Of a stretch of 64,000 nt of DNA, positions 8,354-17,225 are shown piece by piece. The stretch is from Actinomycetospora succinea (GTDB taxonomy: Bacteria; Actinomycetota; Actinomycetes; Mycobacteriales; Pseudonocardiaceae). The notes under the pieces are model-generated. The model made no database searches. It was not told where the DNA came from and worked only from the letters and a program-made list of their open reading frames with translations. Each line of letters begins with the position of its first letter. Position 1 is the stretch's first letter. Both the position numbers and the translations under genes were made by a program. Where the stretch lies: assembly GCF_004363095.1 (NCBI RefSeq), contig NZ_SNYO01000014.1, positions 62,001 through 126,000 of the forward strand. The letters are read 5' to 3'.

Positions 8354-8360
8354 GCGCGCC

Positions 8361-8696
8361 TCACACGTCCCTGTCGTTCAGCACGGGCCGCAGGTCGTCG
8401 AGCTTGTCGTAGGCCCACCACAGGTAGTTCTCGGTCCCGCCCTCCCGCAGGGGGTGGAGGTCGACGTGGTCGGGGTCGTCCTTGAACGCCCGGAACGCGT
8501 CGCTCGAGGGCCACTCGACCAGCACGAGGACCTGGCGGGGGGAGCCGCCCGTGCTGGGCGAGTCCTCGCTCAGCCGGCCGAGTGCGACGACGCGGCCGCC
8601 GTGCTTGCCGACCGCGTCGACGGATCGCTTCGAATAGGCCTTGTAGTCGTCGTTCGGGGCGAGGTCGAAGAGGTTCAGGGCGTAGACCGCACTCAT
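8361..8696 (-). CDS. DUF1330-like dimeric alpha/beta-barrel protein
   Basis: A 111-residue protein beginning MSAVYALNLFDLAPNDDYKAY, with later FRAFKDDPDHVDLHPLR, typical of small ferredoxin-like alpha/beta-barrel proteins such as DUF1330 and EthD relatives. No catalytic assignment is possible. It is the last gene of a minus-strand unit with the SDR (30 bases upstream) and the hydrolase, and converges on the ThDP gene with a 7-base gap. Confidence 0.65.
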   Translation of the reverse strand: MSAVYALNLFDLAPNDDYKAYSKRSVDAVGKHGGRVVALGRLSEDSPSTGGSPRQVLVLVEWPSSDAFRAFKDDPDHVDLHPLREGGTENYLWWAYDKLDDLRPVLNDRDV

Positions 8697-8726
8697 GGCG
8701 GCAGCCTCCCAGGTGCCGCGTGCCGA

Positions 8727-9515
8727 TCACATGGTGCTGACCATGCCCCCGTCGATGAGCACGTCGGCGCCGGTGATGTTGCCGGCGGTCTCGGAGGCGA
8801 GGAGCAGGACCAGCGAGGCGACCTCCGACGGGTGGGTGAACCGGTTGGTCGGGGTCCCGGCGACGGCGGCCGCCTGCACGCTGGCGGGGTCGGCGCCGTT
8901 CGCCTGGCCGATCGTGTCCGCGACCCCGCCCGGGCCGAGCCAGAGGGCGGTCTCGACGGGGCCCGGGCTGACCGTGTTGACACGGACCCCCGACGGCCCG
9001 AGCTCCTTGGACAGCGACTTGCTGAAGCTGCGCAGCGCGGCTTTGGCCGCGCTGTAGTCGATCACCCCGGGGTCCGGGAGCGTGGCGTTCACCGAGCAGA
9101 CGGTGACGATCGACGAGGGGGCGCTGCGGACGAGGTGCGGGACGGCCGCGCGCGTGGCGCGGACCGCGGACAGCAGGTTCACCTCCAGTGCCCACTGCCA
9201 GTCCGCGTCGCTGACCTCGACGAACCCCTCGGTGCGGGGTCGGACGCCGCCGACGTTGTTGACGAGCAGGTCGATGCCGCCGAAGCGTTCCACCGCCTGG
9301 TCGACGAGCGTCCGGCTCCCCTCCGCCGTCGTCAGGTCGTCGAGGACGACGATCACGTCGCCCTCGTCGGCGAGCGCGTCGAGGTCCGCCGACCCGCTGC
9401 GCGCGCCGGCGGCGACCCGGACGCCCTCGCGGACGAGGGCGCGTGCGATCTCGAGCCCGATGCCCCGGCTGGCGCCCGTCACCACGGCGGTCCGGCCGGT
9501 GAGGTCGAGCTTCAC
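8727..9515 (-). CDS. SDR family NAD(P)-dependent oxidoreductase
   Basis: A 262-residue classical short-chain dehydrogenase. Visible motifs are the cofactor loop TGASRGIG near residue 12, NNVGG for the NAG motif, a catalytic Ser in VTVCSVNA, and YSAAK for YxxxK. It ends with the usual GADVLIDGGM. The GTG at 9515 is preferred because its GTGA overlaps the stop codon of the upstream hydrolase. Co-transcription with the hydrolase and the DUF1330-like gene suggests a small catabolic operon whose substrate cannot be read from the sequence. Confidence 0.9.
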   Translation of the reverse strand: MKLDLTGRTAVVTGASRGIGLEIARALVREGVRVAAGARSGSADLDALADEGDVIVVLDDLTTAEGSRTLVDQAVERFGGIDLLVNNVGGVRPRTEGFVEVSDADWQWALEVNLLSAVRATRAAVPHLVRSAPSSIVTVCSVNATLPDPGVIDYSAAKAALRSFSKSLSKELGPSGVRVNTVSPGPVETALWLGPGGVADTIGQANGADPASVQAAAVAGTPTNRFTHPSEVASLVLLLASETAGNITGADVLIDGGMVSTM

Positions 9516-10303
9516 AGCCCCTGCTCCTTCAGCCAGGTCAGGCAGAGGTCGGCGACCGCCGGCCACCCGGAGTCGATGATCAGCGAGTGGCCGCGGTCGG
9601 GGAAGGTCTCGATGTCGGTGACGGCGCTGGAGTGCCGGTACTGCTTGAGGGTCGAGCGCGTCACGGACTCGGGCACCGTGTGGTCCTTGCCGCTGGCGAT
9701 CAGCAGCAGCGGCCCGCGACCTTCGTTGCCGGTCGCCACCTTCGCCGGCGAGTGGGGATCGAAGTTCGCCGACGCCGCCTCGAACAGCGGACGCCCCGGC
9801 GCCGGGATCGTCCAGCGCTCGTGCAGCCGGTCCGACTCGTCCTCCGGGACCGCGTTCGCGAAGGCGAAGCGGAACTGCTCGGCGGTCAGCGACACGGAGC
9901 GGTGCTTGTTGGCGGGGTTCTTGAACACCGGCAACGTCGCCCGCAGCGCCGAGAGCGGGACCGGGAGCACGCCCTTGATCTGGGCCGCGTCGATCGCCAC
10001 GGCGGCGCGCCCGCGGTCCTGCCCGAGCAGCTTCTGGGCGATCAGGCCGCCGAAGGAGTGCCCGATGAGGATGGGGGCGGTGGGCAGGGCGTCGACGATC
10101 GCGGCGTAGTGCGCCACGACGTCGTCGATGCCGTGGTCCGCGATCGCGTCGGGGTCGCGGCGGGACGCCTCGACGGTGTCGCTGTCGCCGGGCCAGCCCG
10201 GGGCCGTCGGCTCGTAGCCCGCCGCGCGGAACCGCTCGATCCACGGGTCCCACGACGAGGCGTGCAGCCAGAGGCCATGGATGAAGAGCACGGGAGTGCC
10301 CAC
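9512..10303 (-). CDS. Alpha/beta hydrolase (serine esterase/lipase-like)
   Basis: A 263-residue alpha/beta hydrolase. The oxyanion strand is LFIHGLW, the nucleophile elbow GHSFGG gives Ser83, SGKDHTVP supplies the acid, and PDRGHSLI the catalytic His. The enzyme is therefore a serine hydrolase, unlike the Asp-type enzyme at 4351. It is the first gene of the three-gene minus-strand operon and overlaps the SDR start by four bases. Ester or lactone hydrolysis followed by alcohol oxidation by the SDR is a sensible but unproven scheme. Confidence 0.88.
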   Translation of the reverse strand: MGTPVLFIHGLWLHASSWDPWIERFRAAGYEPTAPGWPGDSDTVEASRRDPDAIADHGIDDVVAHYAAIVDALPTAPILIGHSFGGLIAQKLLGQDRGRAAVAIDAAQIKGVLPVPLSALRATLPVFKNPANKHRSVSLTAEQFRFAFANAVPEDESDRLHERWTIPAPGRPLFEAASANFDPHSPAKVATGNEGRGPLLLIASGKDHTVPESVTRSTLKQYRHSSAVTDIETFPDRGHSLIIDSGWPAVADLCLTWLKEQGL

Positions 10304-10388
10304 GGTCGTCTCCTTCGCCGGTACCGGCGGCCGGTGTCGTCCAGCGCCACGGACTCCCGACGCTAGGAGGACCGGGACCCCGTCGGCT

Positions 10389-13133
10389 TCAGTCGCGATG
10401 ACTCAACACGGCCGGCAGCTGCGTCCGGCTGGTCACCCCGAGCTTGGGGAAGACCCGGTAGAGGTGCGAGCCGACCGTCCGGTGGGACAGGAACAGTCGC
10501 TGGCCGATCTCCCGGTTGGACAGCCCCTGCGCGGCCAGCTCGGCGATCTGCGCCTCCTGGGGCGAGAGCTGCTCGCGCGGCCGTTGCGCCGGCCGCCAGC
10601 CGCGCTCGCCCGTCGCCCGGAGCTCACGGTCGGCCCGGCGCGCCCAGGGGCGCGCGCCGGCGGCGTCGAAGGTGGTCCGGGCGGCGCGGAGCGGGGCGCG
10701 GGACTCGGCGGTCCGATGTTGCCGGCGCAGCCAGGAGCCGTGCGCGAGCTGGAGACGGGCGTGGTGCCACGGGTACATCGGACCGGCGCCGTCGAGAGCG
10801 GCGCGGAAGAGCTTCTCGGCCGTGGCGGGCTCCGCCAGGACCGCCCGCGAGTACTCCAGCGCGATCGTCGGCCCGGTGGCGGGGGAGTCGCCGGCGAGGC
10901 GCTCCGCCCCGGTGAGCAGCCCCGCTGCCTCCTCGCGGCGCCCGGCATGGGCGGCGGCGTCGGCGAGGTAGCTGATCGTCCAGAGCTGCTGGACGCGCTG
11001 GCAGGCCGGGTCGGTCGGGACGAAGACGCGGTGCAGCTCGCCGTACGCCGGTTCGGGACGCTCGGCGCCGAGCGCGGCCACGCCCCGGGCGAACTGGGCG
11101 GCGGCGAGCAGGGACGAGCTCGCGTTGGGCGTCCGCGAGGCCGTGTCCTCGGCCTCGGCCAGCAGCGGGTGGTGGACGTCCCAGCCCCCACTCAGGGCCT
11201 CGTCGACGACGAGGGCGAGGCGTGCGGTGGCGGCCCACACCGCCTGGCCGGTCTCGTCGGCGAGGCGGCGGGCCTCGTCGGCCGACCGCGAGGCGTCGAA
11301 GATCCCCAGGTTGATCTCGGCCCAGCTCCGCAGCGCGAGGGCCTCGGCCAGCAGGCCCAGCCTGCCGTGCGTGCGGAGCTCCTGGATCGCCGCGGAGAGG
11401 AAGGAGTCGGCACGGCCGAAGTCACCGACGCAGAACGCGGCGATGCCGAGCAGCCCGGCGAGGTCGGGCCGCCCGCCGGCGTCCGCGGGCCACTGCTCCA
11501 GGTGACCGACCACCGCCGGGGCCGTCTCGAGGGACTCCGAGAGCCCGAGCACGGCCAGCAGCCGCGGGTCGCCGGCCGCCAGCCCCACCTCGTGAGCGGC
11601 GCGCACGATGTCGTCCCGGACCTCCGGCCCGGGATCGCGCCACCACACGCGGCGGGCGGCACCGAACAGCAGCTGCATCGCGAGGTCGGTGTCGTCGTCG
11701 GACCGGGCGCGCCGGGACAGGTCGACGAGGTGCCGGATCTCCGCCGGCTCGCTGGTCGAGCCGTCGTGGAAGACCCCCGCGAGCCAGGTCAGCCGGGAGC
11801 GCTCGCGGACCTGCAGCGACATCGTCGAGACCTGCGCCGTGATCTGCTCCACCTGGGCGAAGCGCCCCAGCTCGTAGCCGAGCTCGGCGGCGCTGAGCAG
11901 CCGGGCGGCCCGTCCCTCCGGCGCGGGGCTCAGGGCGGCGGCCCGTTCGAACCAGGCGACGGCGGTGGCCGTCGCGCCGCGGCGCTGCGCGTCGGTGGCC
12001 GCCTTCTCCAGCTCGGTCGCGATCTGCTCGTCGGGACCGGACGCCGAGGACGCGCGGTGCGCGACGGCGCGGTCCGGGTGGGCGGACAGGACGCGGGCCA
12101 GCGCGGCGTGCGCCTCCCGCCGGGCGGCCGCCGGCATGGCGTGGCGGAGCGCCGACCCCACGAGGGGGTGGGCGATCCGGTAGGTGTCGCCGTCCACGGT
12201 CAGCAGCCCGAGATCCAGCGCCGGCGCTGCCGCCGCCGGCCGGCCCGCCGACGGCCGCAGGCTCGCGGCCGCGGCGAGGACCTCGTCGACGTCGTCGCCG
12301 TCGTTCAGCGCGGCCAGGTCCACGATGAGGCGGGCATCGACATCGAGCTCGTCGGCCCGCGCGACGAAGGCCTGCTCCAGCCGGGCGGTCATGGGCATCT
12401 CGTCGTCGGTGTCGGTCCACCCGCGCCCCTGCTGCACGGCGACGGCCAGCTCGCGGAGCGCGAGGGGGTTGCCGTCCGCGTGACCCACGATGCGGTCGCG
12501 CACCGCGGGCATCAGGCCGGGGGCTCGCGCGTCGAGCAGGGTCGCCGACGCGGCCTCGTCCAGGCCCCGGACCTCGAACCAGGCGACGGCGTCGTCGTCG
12601 GTGAAGGGCGCCGACGGACGGGGCGAGGCGCAGACCATCGCGATCCGCTCGGACCCGATCCGTCGCGCGACGAAGGCGAGCGCATCGACCGAGGGCTGGT
12701 CCATGCGGTGGAGGTCGTCGAGGCACACCAGCACCGGCGCCTCGGCGGCCGCGTCGACGAGCAGCTCGAGGACGGCGAGCGAGCTGAAGAAGGGATTGAC
12801 CACCAGCGAGTCGCCCATCGCGAAGCAGGCGAGCAGCGACTCCCGCTGGTGCTCGGGCAGCCGGTCCGCGCGCGGGAGCAACGGCCGGACGAGCTGGTGC
12901 AGGGCCGCGAACGGCAGGTGCGCCTCGGCGTGGGCGCCCCGCGCGGCCAGCACGCGGAACCCCGCCGCCCGGGCGTGCTCCGTGACGCCGGCCAGCAGCG
13001 CGCTCTTCCCGACCCCGGGCTCACCGACCAGGCCGAGGACGACGCCGCCGTGGTGGACCGCGTCGAGCCGCTCCACCAGGGACGTGAGCTCCTCGTCGCG
13101 CCCGACGAGTCGCTCGTCCGGTGTGGGGGTCAC
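10389..13133 (-). CDS. LAL-type LuxR regulator with AAA ATPase domain
   Basis: A 914-residue large ATP-binding LuxR regulator. It opens with LVGRDEELTSLVERL and a Walker A GEPGVGKS at residues 37-44. VLVCLDDLHRMDQPSVDAL near residue 140 is the Walker B region. A long alpha-helical TPR-like middle follows. The C-terminal LuxR helix-turn-helix covers about residues 850-910 (LSPQEAQIAELAAQGLSNRE, then LFLSHRTVGSHLYRVFPKLG). Such proteins are usually pathway-specific activators. It stands alone: upstream are only the 236 bases before YchJ, downstream is the hydrolase/SDR operon in the same direction, its most obvious candidate target. Confidence 0.92.
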   Translation of the reverse strand: MTPTPDERLVGRDEELTSLVERLDAVHHGGVVLGLVGEPGVGKSALLAGVTEHARAAGFRVLAARGAHAEAHLPFAALHQLVRPLLPRADRLPEHQRESLLACFAMGDSLVVNPFFSSLAVLELLVDAAAEAPVLVCLDDLHRMDQPSVDALAFVARRIGSERIAMVCASPRPSAPFTDDDAVAWFEVRGLDEAASATLLDARAPGLMPAVRDRIVGHADGNPLALRELAVAVQQGRGWTDTDDEMPMTARLEQAFVARADELDVDARLIVDLAALNDGDDVDEVLAAAASLRPSAGRPAAAAPALDLGLLTVDGDTYRIAHPLVGSALRHAMPAAARREAHAALARVLSAHPDRAVAHRASSASGPDEQIATELEKAATDAQRRGATATAVAWFERAAALSPAPEGRAARLLSAAELGYELGRFAQVEQITAQVSTMSLQVRERSRLTWLAGVFHDGSTSEPAEIRHLVDLSRRARSDDDTDLAMQLLFGAARRVWWRDPGPEVRDDIVRAAHEVGLAAGDPRLLAVLGLSESLETAPAVVGHLEQWPADAGGRPDLAGLLGIAAFCVGDFGRADSFLSAAIQELRTHGRLGLLAEALALRSWAEINLGIFDASRSADEARRLADETGQAVWAATARLALVVDEALSGGWDVHHPLLAEAEDTASRTPNASSSLLAAAQFARGVAALGAERPEPAYGELHRVFVPTDPACQRVQQLWTISYLADAAAHAGRREEAAGLLTGAERLAGDSPATGPTIALEYSRAVLAEPATAEKLFRAALDGAGPMYPWHHARLQLAHGSWLRRQHRTAESRAPLRAARTTFDAAGARPWARRADRELRATGERGWRPAQRPREQLSPQEAQIAELAAQGLSNREIGQRLFLSHRTVGSHLYRVFPKLGVTSRTQLPAVLSHRD

Positions 13134-13369
13134 GAGTGGAGCATCGTGTCCGCCGCCCGCGGCGTCCAGGAGTGGCGGGGGAGGGCCTCAGACCCCGCCG
13201 ACGAGTGCCGAGCCCTGCCGGTAGGACTCCCAGGGGATCGTCCGGTCGGCGATGTCGCCGTCGGCCGGGGTGAGACCGGCGCGGGATCACCTCCGTGAGC
13301 ACAGAGGCCGTCCACCGGGGTCAGGCTCTCGTCACCCCGAGGCAAGCCCCGGGATCACCCGGCATCGGG

Positions 13370-13756
13370 TCAGCGCACGGACCCGTCGCGGTAGAACCAC
13401 CGCCCGGCCTCGCGGACGAACCGGCTGCGCTCGTGCAGGACCCCGGTCTGCTGTCCCTCGCGGTGGTGGGCGCGGAACTCGACGACGCCGTCGCTGTCGA
13501 GGAGGCCGCCGCCGACGCGGTCGAGCACCTCGAGCTGCGTCCAGCGGATCGCGGGGTCGAGCGTCAGGTTCGTCGGGCGGGTCGCGGGGTGCCAGGTCCG
13601 CAGCAGGTGGTCGACGTCGCCGCGCGCGAAGGCCGTGTAGCGCGACCGCATGAGGGCCTCGGCGGTGGGGGCCGCGCTGCCGGTCTCGCCGAGGTACCGG
13701 CCGCAGCACGCGTCGAACGGTTCGGGCAGGCCGCACGGGCACGGTCGGGGAGGCAC
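13370..13756 (-). CDS. YchJ family protein with SEC-C-like cysteine cluster
   Basis: A 128-residue protein of the YchJ/UPF0225 family. The N-terminal cysteine cluster CPCGLPEPFDACCGRYL binds zinc in relatives. ALMRSRYTAFARGDVDHLLRTW is the conserved start of the NTF2-like fold, and WTQLEVLDRVGGG and FRAHHRE follow. Length is usual. Its cellular job is not established. It lies 37 bases upstream of the phosphatase stop on the same strand. Confidence 0.9.
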   Translation of the reverse strand: MPPRPCPCGLPEPFDACCGRYLGETGSAAPTAEALMRSRYTAFARGDVDHLLRTWHPATRPTNLTLDPAIRWTQLEVLDRVGGGLLDSDGVVEFRAHHREGQQTGVLHERSRFVREAGRWFYRDGSVR

Positions 13757-13793
13757 GACCGTCGAGTATGCCGCCGCGGTGACGACACCGACG

Positions 13794-15119
13794 TCAGGCC
13801 GGCGGCGTCACCTGGACGACGACGACGGCCGCGTCGTCGTCGTTCGAGACGGCGCGCGTGTGGTGGTGCACCGCCGCGACGAGGGTGGCGGCGACCTGCT
13901 CGGGGTCCTGGCCGGCCGTCGTCGCGAGGGCGTCGCGCACGCCGGGCTCGTCGAACTGGCGGCCCCCGGGGTCCCTGGCCTCGGTGATGCCGTCGGTGTA
14001 GAAGACGAGCGCGTCACCGGGGCGCAGGTCGACGACGTCGATCCCTGTGGGGTGGTCGGCGGTCAGGCCGAGGACGCGCCCGCCCCCGGGCCGCTGCTCG
14101 ACGGCGCCGTCGTGACGCCGGACGAAGGCGGGCGGGTGGCCCGCCCCGGCGATCACGACGGTCCAGCCGGTGTCGCTGCGGGTGAAGGTCGCGTAGACCG
14201 CGGTGACGAAGCTGCGGCCGGCGCCGAACCAGGACAGCAGGACCTCGTTGACGGTCGCGAGCACCGTCGTCGGGTCCCGCTCGGTATGCGCCGCCGTGCG
14301 CACCGCCGACCGGGCCATCGCCGTGGTGCGCGCGGCGGTGGGCCCCTTCCCGCACACGTCGCCGATCACCAGCCCGAAGCCGTCGGGGACGGGGAGGACG
14401 TCGTAGAAGTCGCCGAGGACGTCCACCCCGGTCCCGCCCGGGGCGAAGTGGGTGGCGATCGCGACGCCGGGGATGCGGGGCGGGTGCAGGGGGAGCAGGG
14501 ACTCCTGGAGGGTCTGGGCGAGCTCGGCGGACTCCCGGGCGTAGATCTGCAGGTCGTGGACCGCCAGCCGCAGGGCGATCGCGTCGTTCGCCGCCGCGGC
14601 GAGCGTGCGCAGCGACTCGAGGTGTCCCTCGGTCCACGGCCGGACGCGGCCGTCCATGGCGCACAGGTTCCCGAGCACGTACCCGTCGGGATCCCGGATG
14701 GGGACGCCGATCCACGCGCGCGCCCCGAACGCCTTGATCTGCGCCAGGTCGCGCAGGCGGGGGTCGGCGGCGGTGTCCTCGACGACGATCTCCTCGCCGA
14801 TGTCCACGATCACCTGGCAGGCCGCCTCCCGCGCGGGGACCTGCAGGGTGCCGTCGGGGCCGACCATGGCGGCCGAGTCGGGCGCGCCCTTGAGGAACGA
14901 GCGCACGTCGTCGACGACCGTCATGTACGCCATCGGCGCGTCCAAGAGGGTCGCGGCCAGGCTGCACAACCGGTCGAACGCCGCCTCCGGGCCGGTCTCG
15001 AGCAACCGGGTCGCCCGCACGGCAGCCGTCCGCGACGGGGACTCGACCCCCGTGCGTCCCGCCGTCACCGCTGCACTCACCCGCGCATCATCACAGACCG
15101 CCACGCTCGAGTCGGCCAT
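13794..15119 (-). CDS. GAF domain-containing SpoIIE/PP2C-type serine phosphatase
   Basis: A 441-residue soluble protein. A GAF domain spans about residues 35-190, with FGARAWIGVPIRDPDGYVLG and CAMDGRVRPW. A PPM/SpoIIE phosphatase domain follows from about residue 205: LQESLLPLHPPRIPGV, the metal-binding GDFYDV, VIGDVCGKGP, AGAGHPPAF and FYTDGITEAR. Members dephosphorylate anti-anti-sigma factors in partner-switching control, here gated by whatever binds the GAF domain. No anti-sigma kinase lies beside it. The ATG at 15119 was chosen because it just precedes the first conserved part; the open frame upstream is antisense to the ABC gene. Confidence 0.9.
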   Translation of the reverse strand: MADSSVAVCDDARVSAAVTAGRTGVESPSRTAAVRATRLLETGPEAAFDRLCSLAATLLDAPMAYMTVVDDVRSFLKGAPDSAAMVGPDGTLQVPAREAACQVIVDIGEEIVVEDTAADPRLRDLAQIKAFGARAWIGVPIRDPDGYVLGNLCAMDGRVRPWTEGHLESLRTLAAAANDAIALRLAVHDLQIYARESAELAQTLQESLLPLHPPRIPGVAIATHFAPGGTGVDVLGDFYDVLPVPDGFGLVIGDVCGKGPTAARTTAMARSAVRTAAHTERDPTTVLATVNEVLLSWFGAGRSFVTAVYATFTRSDTGWTVVIAGAGHPPAFVRRHDGAVEQRPGGGRVLGLTADHPTGIDVVDLRPGDALVFYTDGITEARDPGGRQFDEPGVRDALATTAGQDPEQVAATLVAAVHHHTRAVSNDDDAAVVVVQVTPPA

Positions 15120-15190
15120 GCGAGCGACCGTCCGAGGCGTCTGGGACGTCCGCCGACACGGGATCCACCAACGGGGTGATCGCCCCGGGC

Positions 15191-17113
15191 TCAGGCGACG
15201 TCGGTGCGCTCCTGCCGGAGCACCGCACCGTCGCGGAACCGGACCCCGTCGGCGCAGCGCGCCTCCACCTGGCCCGCGCCGAACTGCTCGGCGTAGAGCT
15301 TCGCGTAGAGCCCGCCCTGCGCCAGCAGCTCCGCGTGGGTGCCGTGCTCCACGAGGCGGCCGCCGTCCATCGCGAAGATGACGTCCGCGGCGAGCACGGT
15401 CGAGAGCCGGTGCGCGATCGCGATGGTGGTGCGACCGGACATCACCGTCTCGAGCGCGTGCTGGACGAGGCGCTCGCTGACGGTGTCCAGCGCCGAGGTG
15501 GCCTCGTCGAGGATCAGGATTCGGGGGTTCGCGAGGATGACGCGGGCGATGGCCAGGCGCTGCTTCTCGCCCCCGGACAGGCGGTAGCCCCGCTCGCCGA
15601 CCACCGTCTCGTAGCCCGCCTCGAAGCCGACGATCCGGTCGTGGATGTTCGCCGCCCGGGCGGCCGCCTCGAGCTCGGCGTCGGTCGCGTCGGGGGCGGC
15701 GTAGCGCAGGTTCTCGGCGATCGTGGCGTGGAAGAGGTAGGTGTCCTGGGTGACCATCCCGATGACCTGCGCCAACGACGCCTGGGTCAGGTCCCGTACG
15801 TCGATCCCGTCGAGGCACACGGCGCCCCGGTCGACGTCGTAGAGCCGGGGCACGAGGTACGACAGGCTCGTCTTCCCGGCGCCGCTGGGTCCGACGACGG
15901 CGGCGAGCTGCCCGGGCTCGATCAGCAGCGACAGGTCCTGCAGCGCCCAGGTCGGCTCGCGCTCCTCGTCGGGCTCGGCGCCCGTGTCCTCGTCCTCCTC
16001 GGAGCGCGGGTAGCCGAACCAGACCTCGCGGAACTCGACCGACCCCCGGGCGTGCTCCTTGTCCAGGACCCGGGCCCCGGGCGGGTCGGTGACGGCGGGG
16101 ACCAGGTCGAGGTAGGCGAAGATGCGCTGGAACAGGGCGAGCGAGGTCTGGACGTCGAGCGACACCCGCAGCAGCTGCACGGCGGGGAACAGCAGCCTGC
16201 TCTGCAGGGTGGTGAACGCGACGAGCGTGCCGGCCGACAGGAGCGCCGCGCCCGACCCCGCCCCGATGTAGCCCGCCACCAGGTAGACCGCGGCCGGGGT
16301 GATCGCGAAGAACGCCTGCACGACGGCGAAGAACGACTGGCCGGTCATGGTCTGGCGGACCTGGAGGTCGGTCTGCCGCGCGTTCTCGGCGCGGTAGCGC
16401 TCGATCTCGTGGTCCTGGCGCCCGAACACCTTCGCCAGCAGCACCCCCGACACCGACAGCGACTCCTGCGTGATCGCCGACATGTCCGACAGCGACGCCT
16501 GGGTGTTCGCCGCGACCTTCCGCCGGACCCGCCCGACCCGGATCTGCAGCACGATGAACACGGGCATGAGCACGAACGCGACCAGCGAGAGCTGCCACGA
16601 CAGCGCCAGCATCGCGATCACCGACGCGACGACGGTGACGACGTTGCCCAGGATCGACGACGCGGTCTCGGTGACCACCGACTGCACGCCGGCGACGTCG
16701 TTGTCCAGCCGCGACTGGATCACGCCGGTCTTCGTGGACGTGAAGAAGCCCAGGTGCATGCGCTGGAGGTGGGCGAACAGCCGGTCCCGCAGGCCCTGCA
16801 TGACGCGGTTGCCGAGCACGGTCGTCAGGTAGGTCTGCCCGACGCCGATGAGCCCGGAGACCAGGGCGATCACGATCATCGCCGCGACGAGGACCGTGAG
16901 CAGCCCGAGGCGGGGCCCGTCCGGGGCGAACAGGGCGTCGTCGAACACGGCCTGCGTGAGGAACGGGTTGGCGATGCCGAGCCCGGCGGTCACGAGGATC
17001 GCCAGGCCGATCAGGAGCAGGCGTCGCCGGTAGGGCGCGAACAGCGCGACGACCCGCCGTCCCAGCGGCGTCTCGTCGGCGGCCGTGCCCGCCGGTGCTG
17101 TGGTGGTGACCAT
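15191..17113 (-). CDS. ABC transporter, fused permease/ATP-binding (multidrug exporter-like)
   Basis: A 640-residue half-transporter with an N-terminal six-helix membrane domain (about residues 25-330) and a C-terminal ATPase. The ATPase shows Walker A VGPSGAGKTS, Q-loop VTQDTYLF, signature LSGGEKQRLAIAR, Walker B ILILDEATSALD and the switch His in AIAHRLST. A mainly acidic linker insertion with EEDEDTGAEPDEERE sits just before the ATPase core. I prefer the ATG at 17113 because GAGG lies eight bases upstream. It probably works as a homodimer exporting lipids or drugs. It is divergent from the KASIII-like gene. Confidence 0.93.
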   Translation of the reverse strand: MVTTTAPAGTAADETPLGRRVVALFAPYRRRLLLIGLAILVTAGLGIANPFLTQAVFDDALFAPDGPRLGLLTVLVAAMIVIALVSGLIGVGQTYLTTVLGNRVMQGLRDRLFAHLQRMHLGFFTSTKTGVIQSRLDNDVAGVQSVVTETASSILGNVVTVVASVIAMLALSWQLSLVAFVLMPVFIVLQIRVGRVRRKVAANTQASLSDMSAITQESLSVSGVLLAKVFGRQDHEIERYRAENARQTDLQVRQTMTGQSFFAVVQAFFAITPAAVYLVAGYIGAGSGAALLSAGTLVAFTTLQSRLLFPAVQLLRVSLDVQTSLALFQRIFAYLDLVPAVTDPPGARVLDKEHARGSVEFREVWFGYPRSEEDEDTGAEPDEEREPTWALQDLSLLIEPGQLAAVVGPSGAGKTSLSYLVPRLYDVDRGAVCLDGIDVRDLTQASLAQVIGMVTQDTYLFHATIAENLRYAAPDATDAELEAAARAANIHDRIVGFEAGYETVVGERGYRLSGGEKQRLAIARVILANPRILILDEATSALDTVSERLVQHALETVMSGRTTIAIAHRLSTVLAADVIFAMDGGRLVEHGTHAELLAQGGLYAKLYAEQFGAGQVEARCADGVRFRDGAVLRQERTDVA

Positions 17114-17225
17114 CGCCGTCCTCGGGTTCCTGCTCGGGCGCACTCGACGGTCTCGGATGATCCGCCGCGCAGCGGAGTCCCGCAGCCCTCGCGCTCTCTA
17201 GGGTGGGCTTCTGAGGGGGTGGGCC

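Noticed and set aside
8727-10253. A fused SDR-hydrolase reading
   Set aside because: The open frame upstream of the SDR is out of frame with the hydrolase gene, whose GHSFGG motif is in another frame; two overlapping genes explain it better.
10281-13298. A plus-strand open frame of about 1,000 codons opposite the LAL regulator
   Set aside because: It is antisense to a gene with clear Walker and LuxR motifs, and its translation is repetitive Arg/Gly/Val without any motif.
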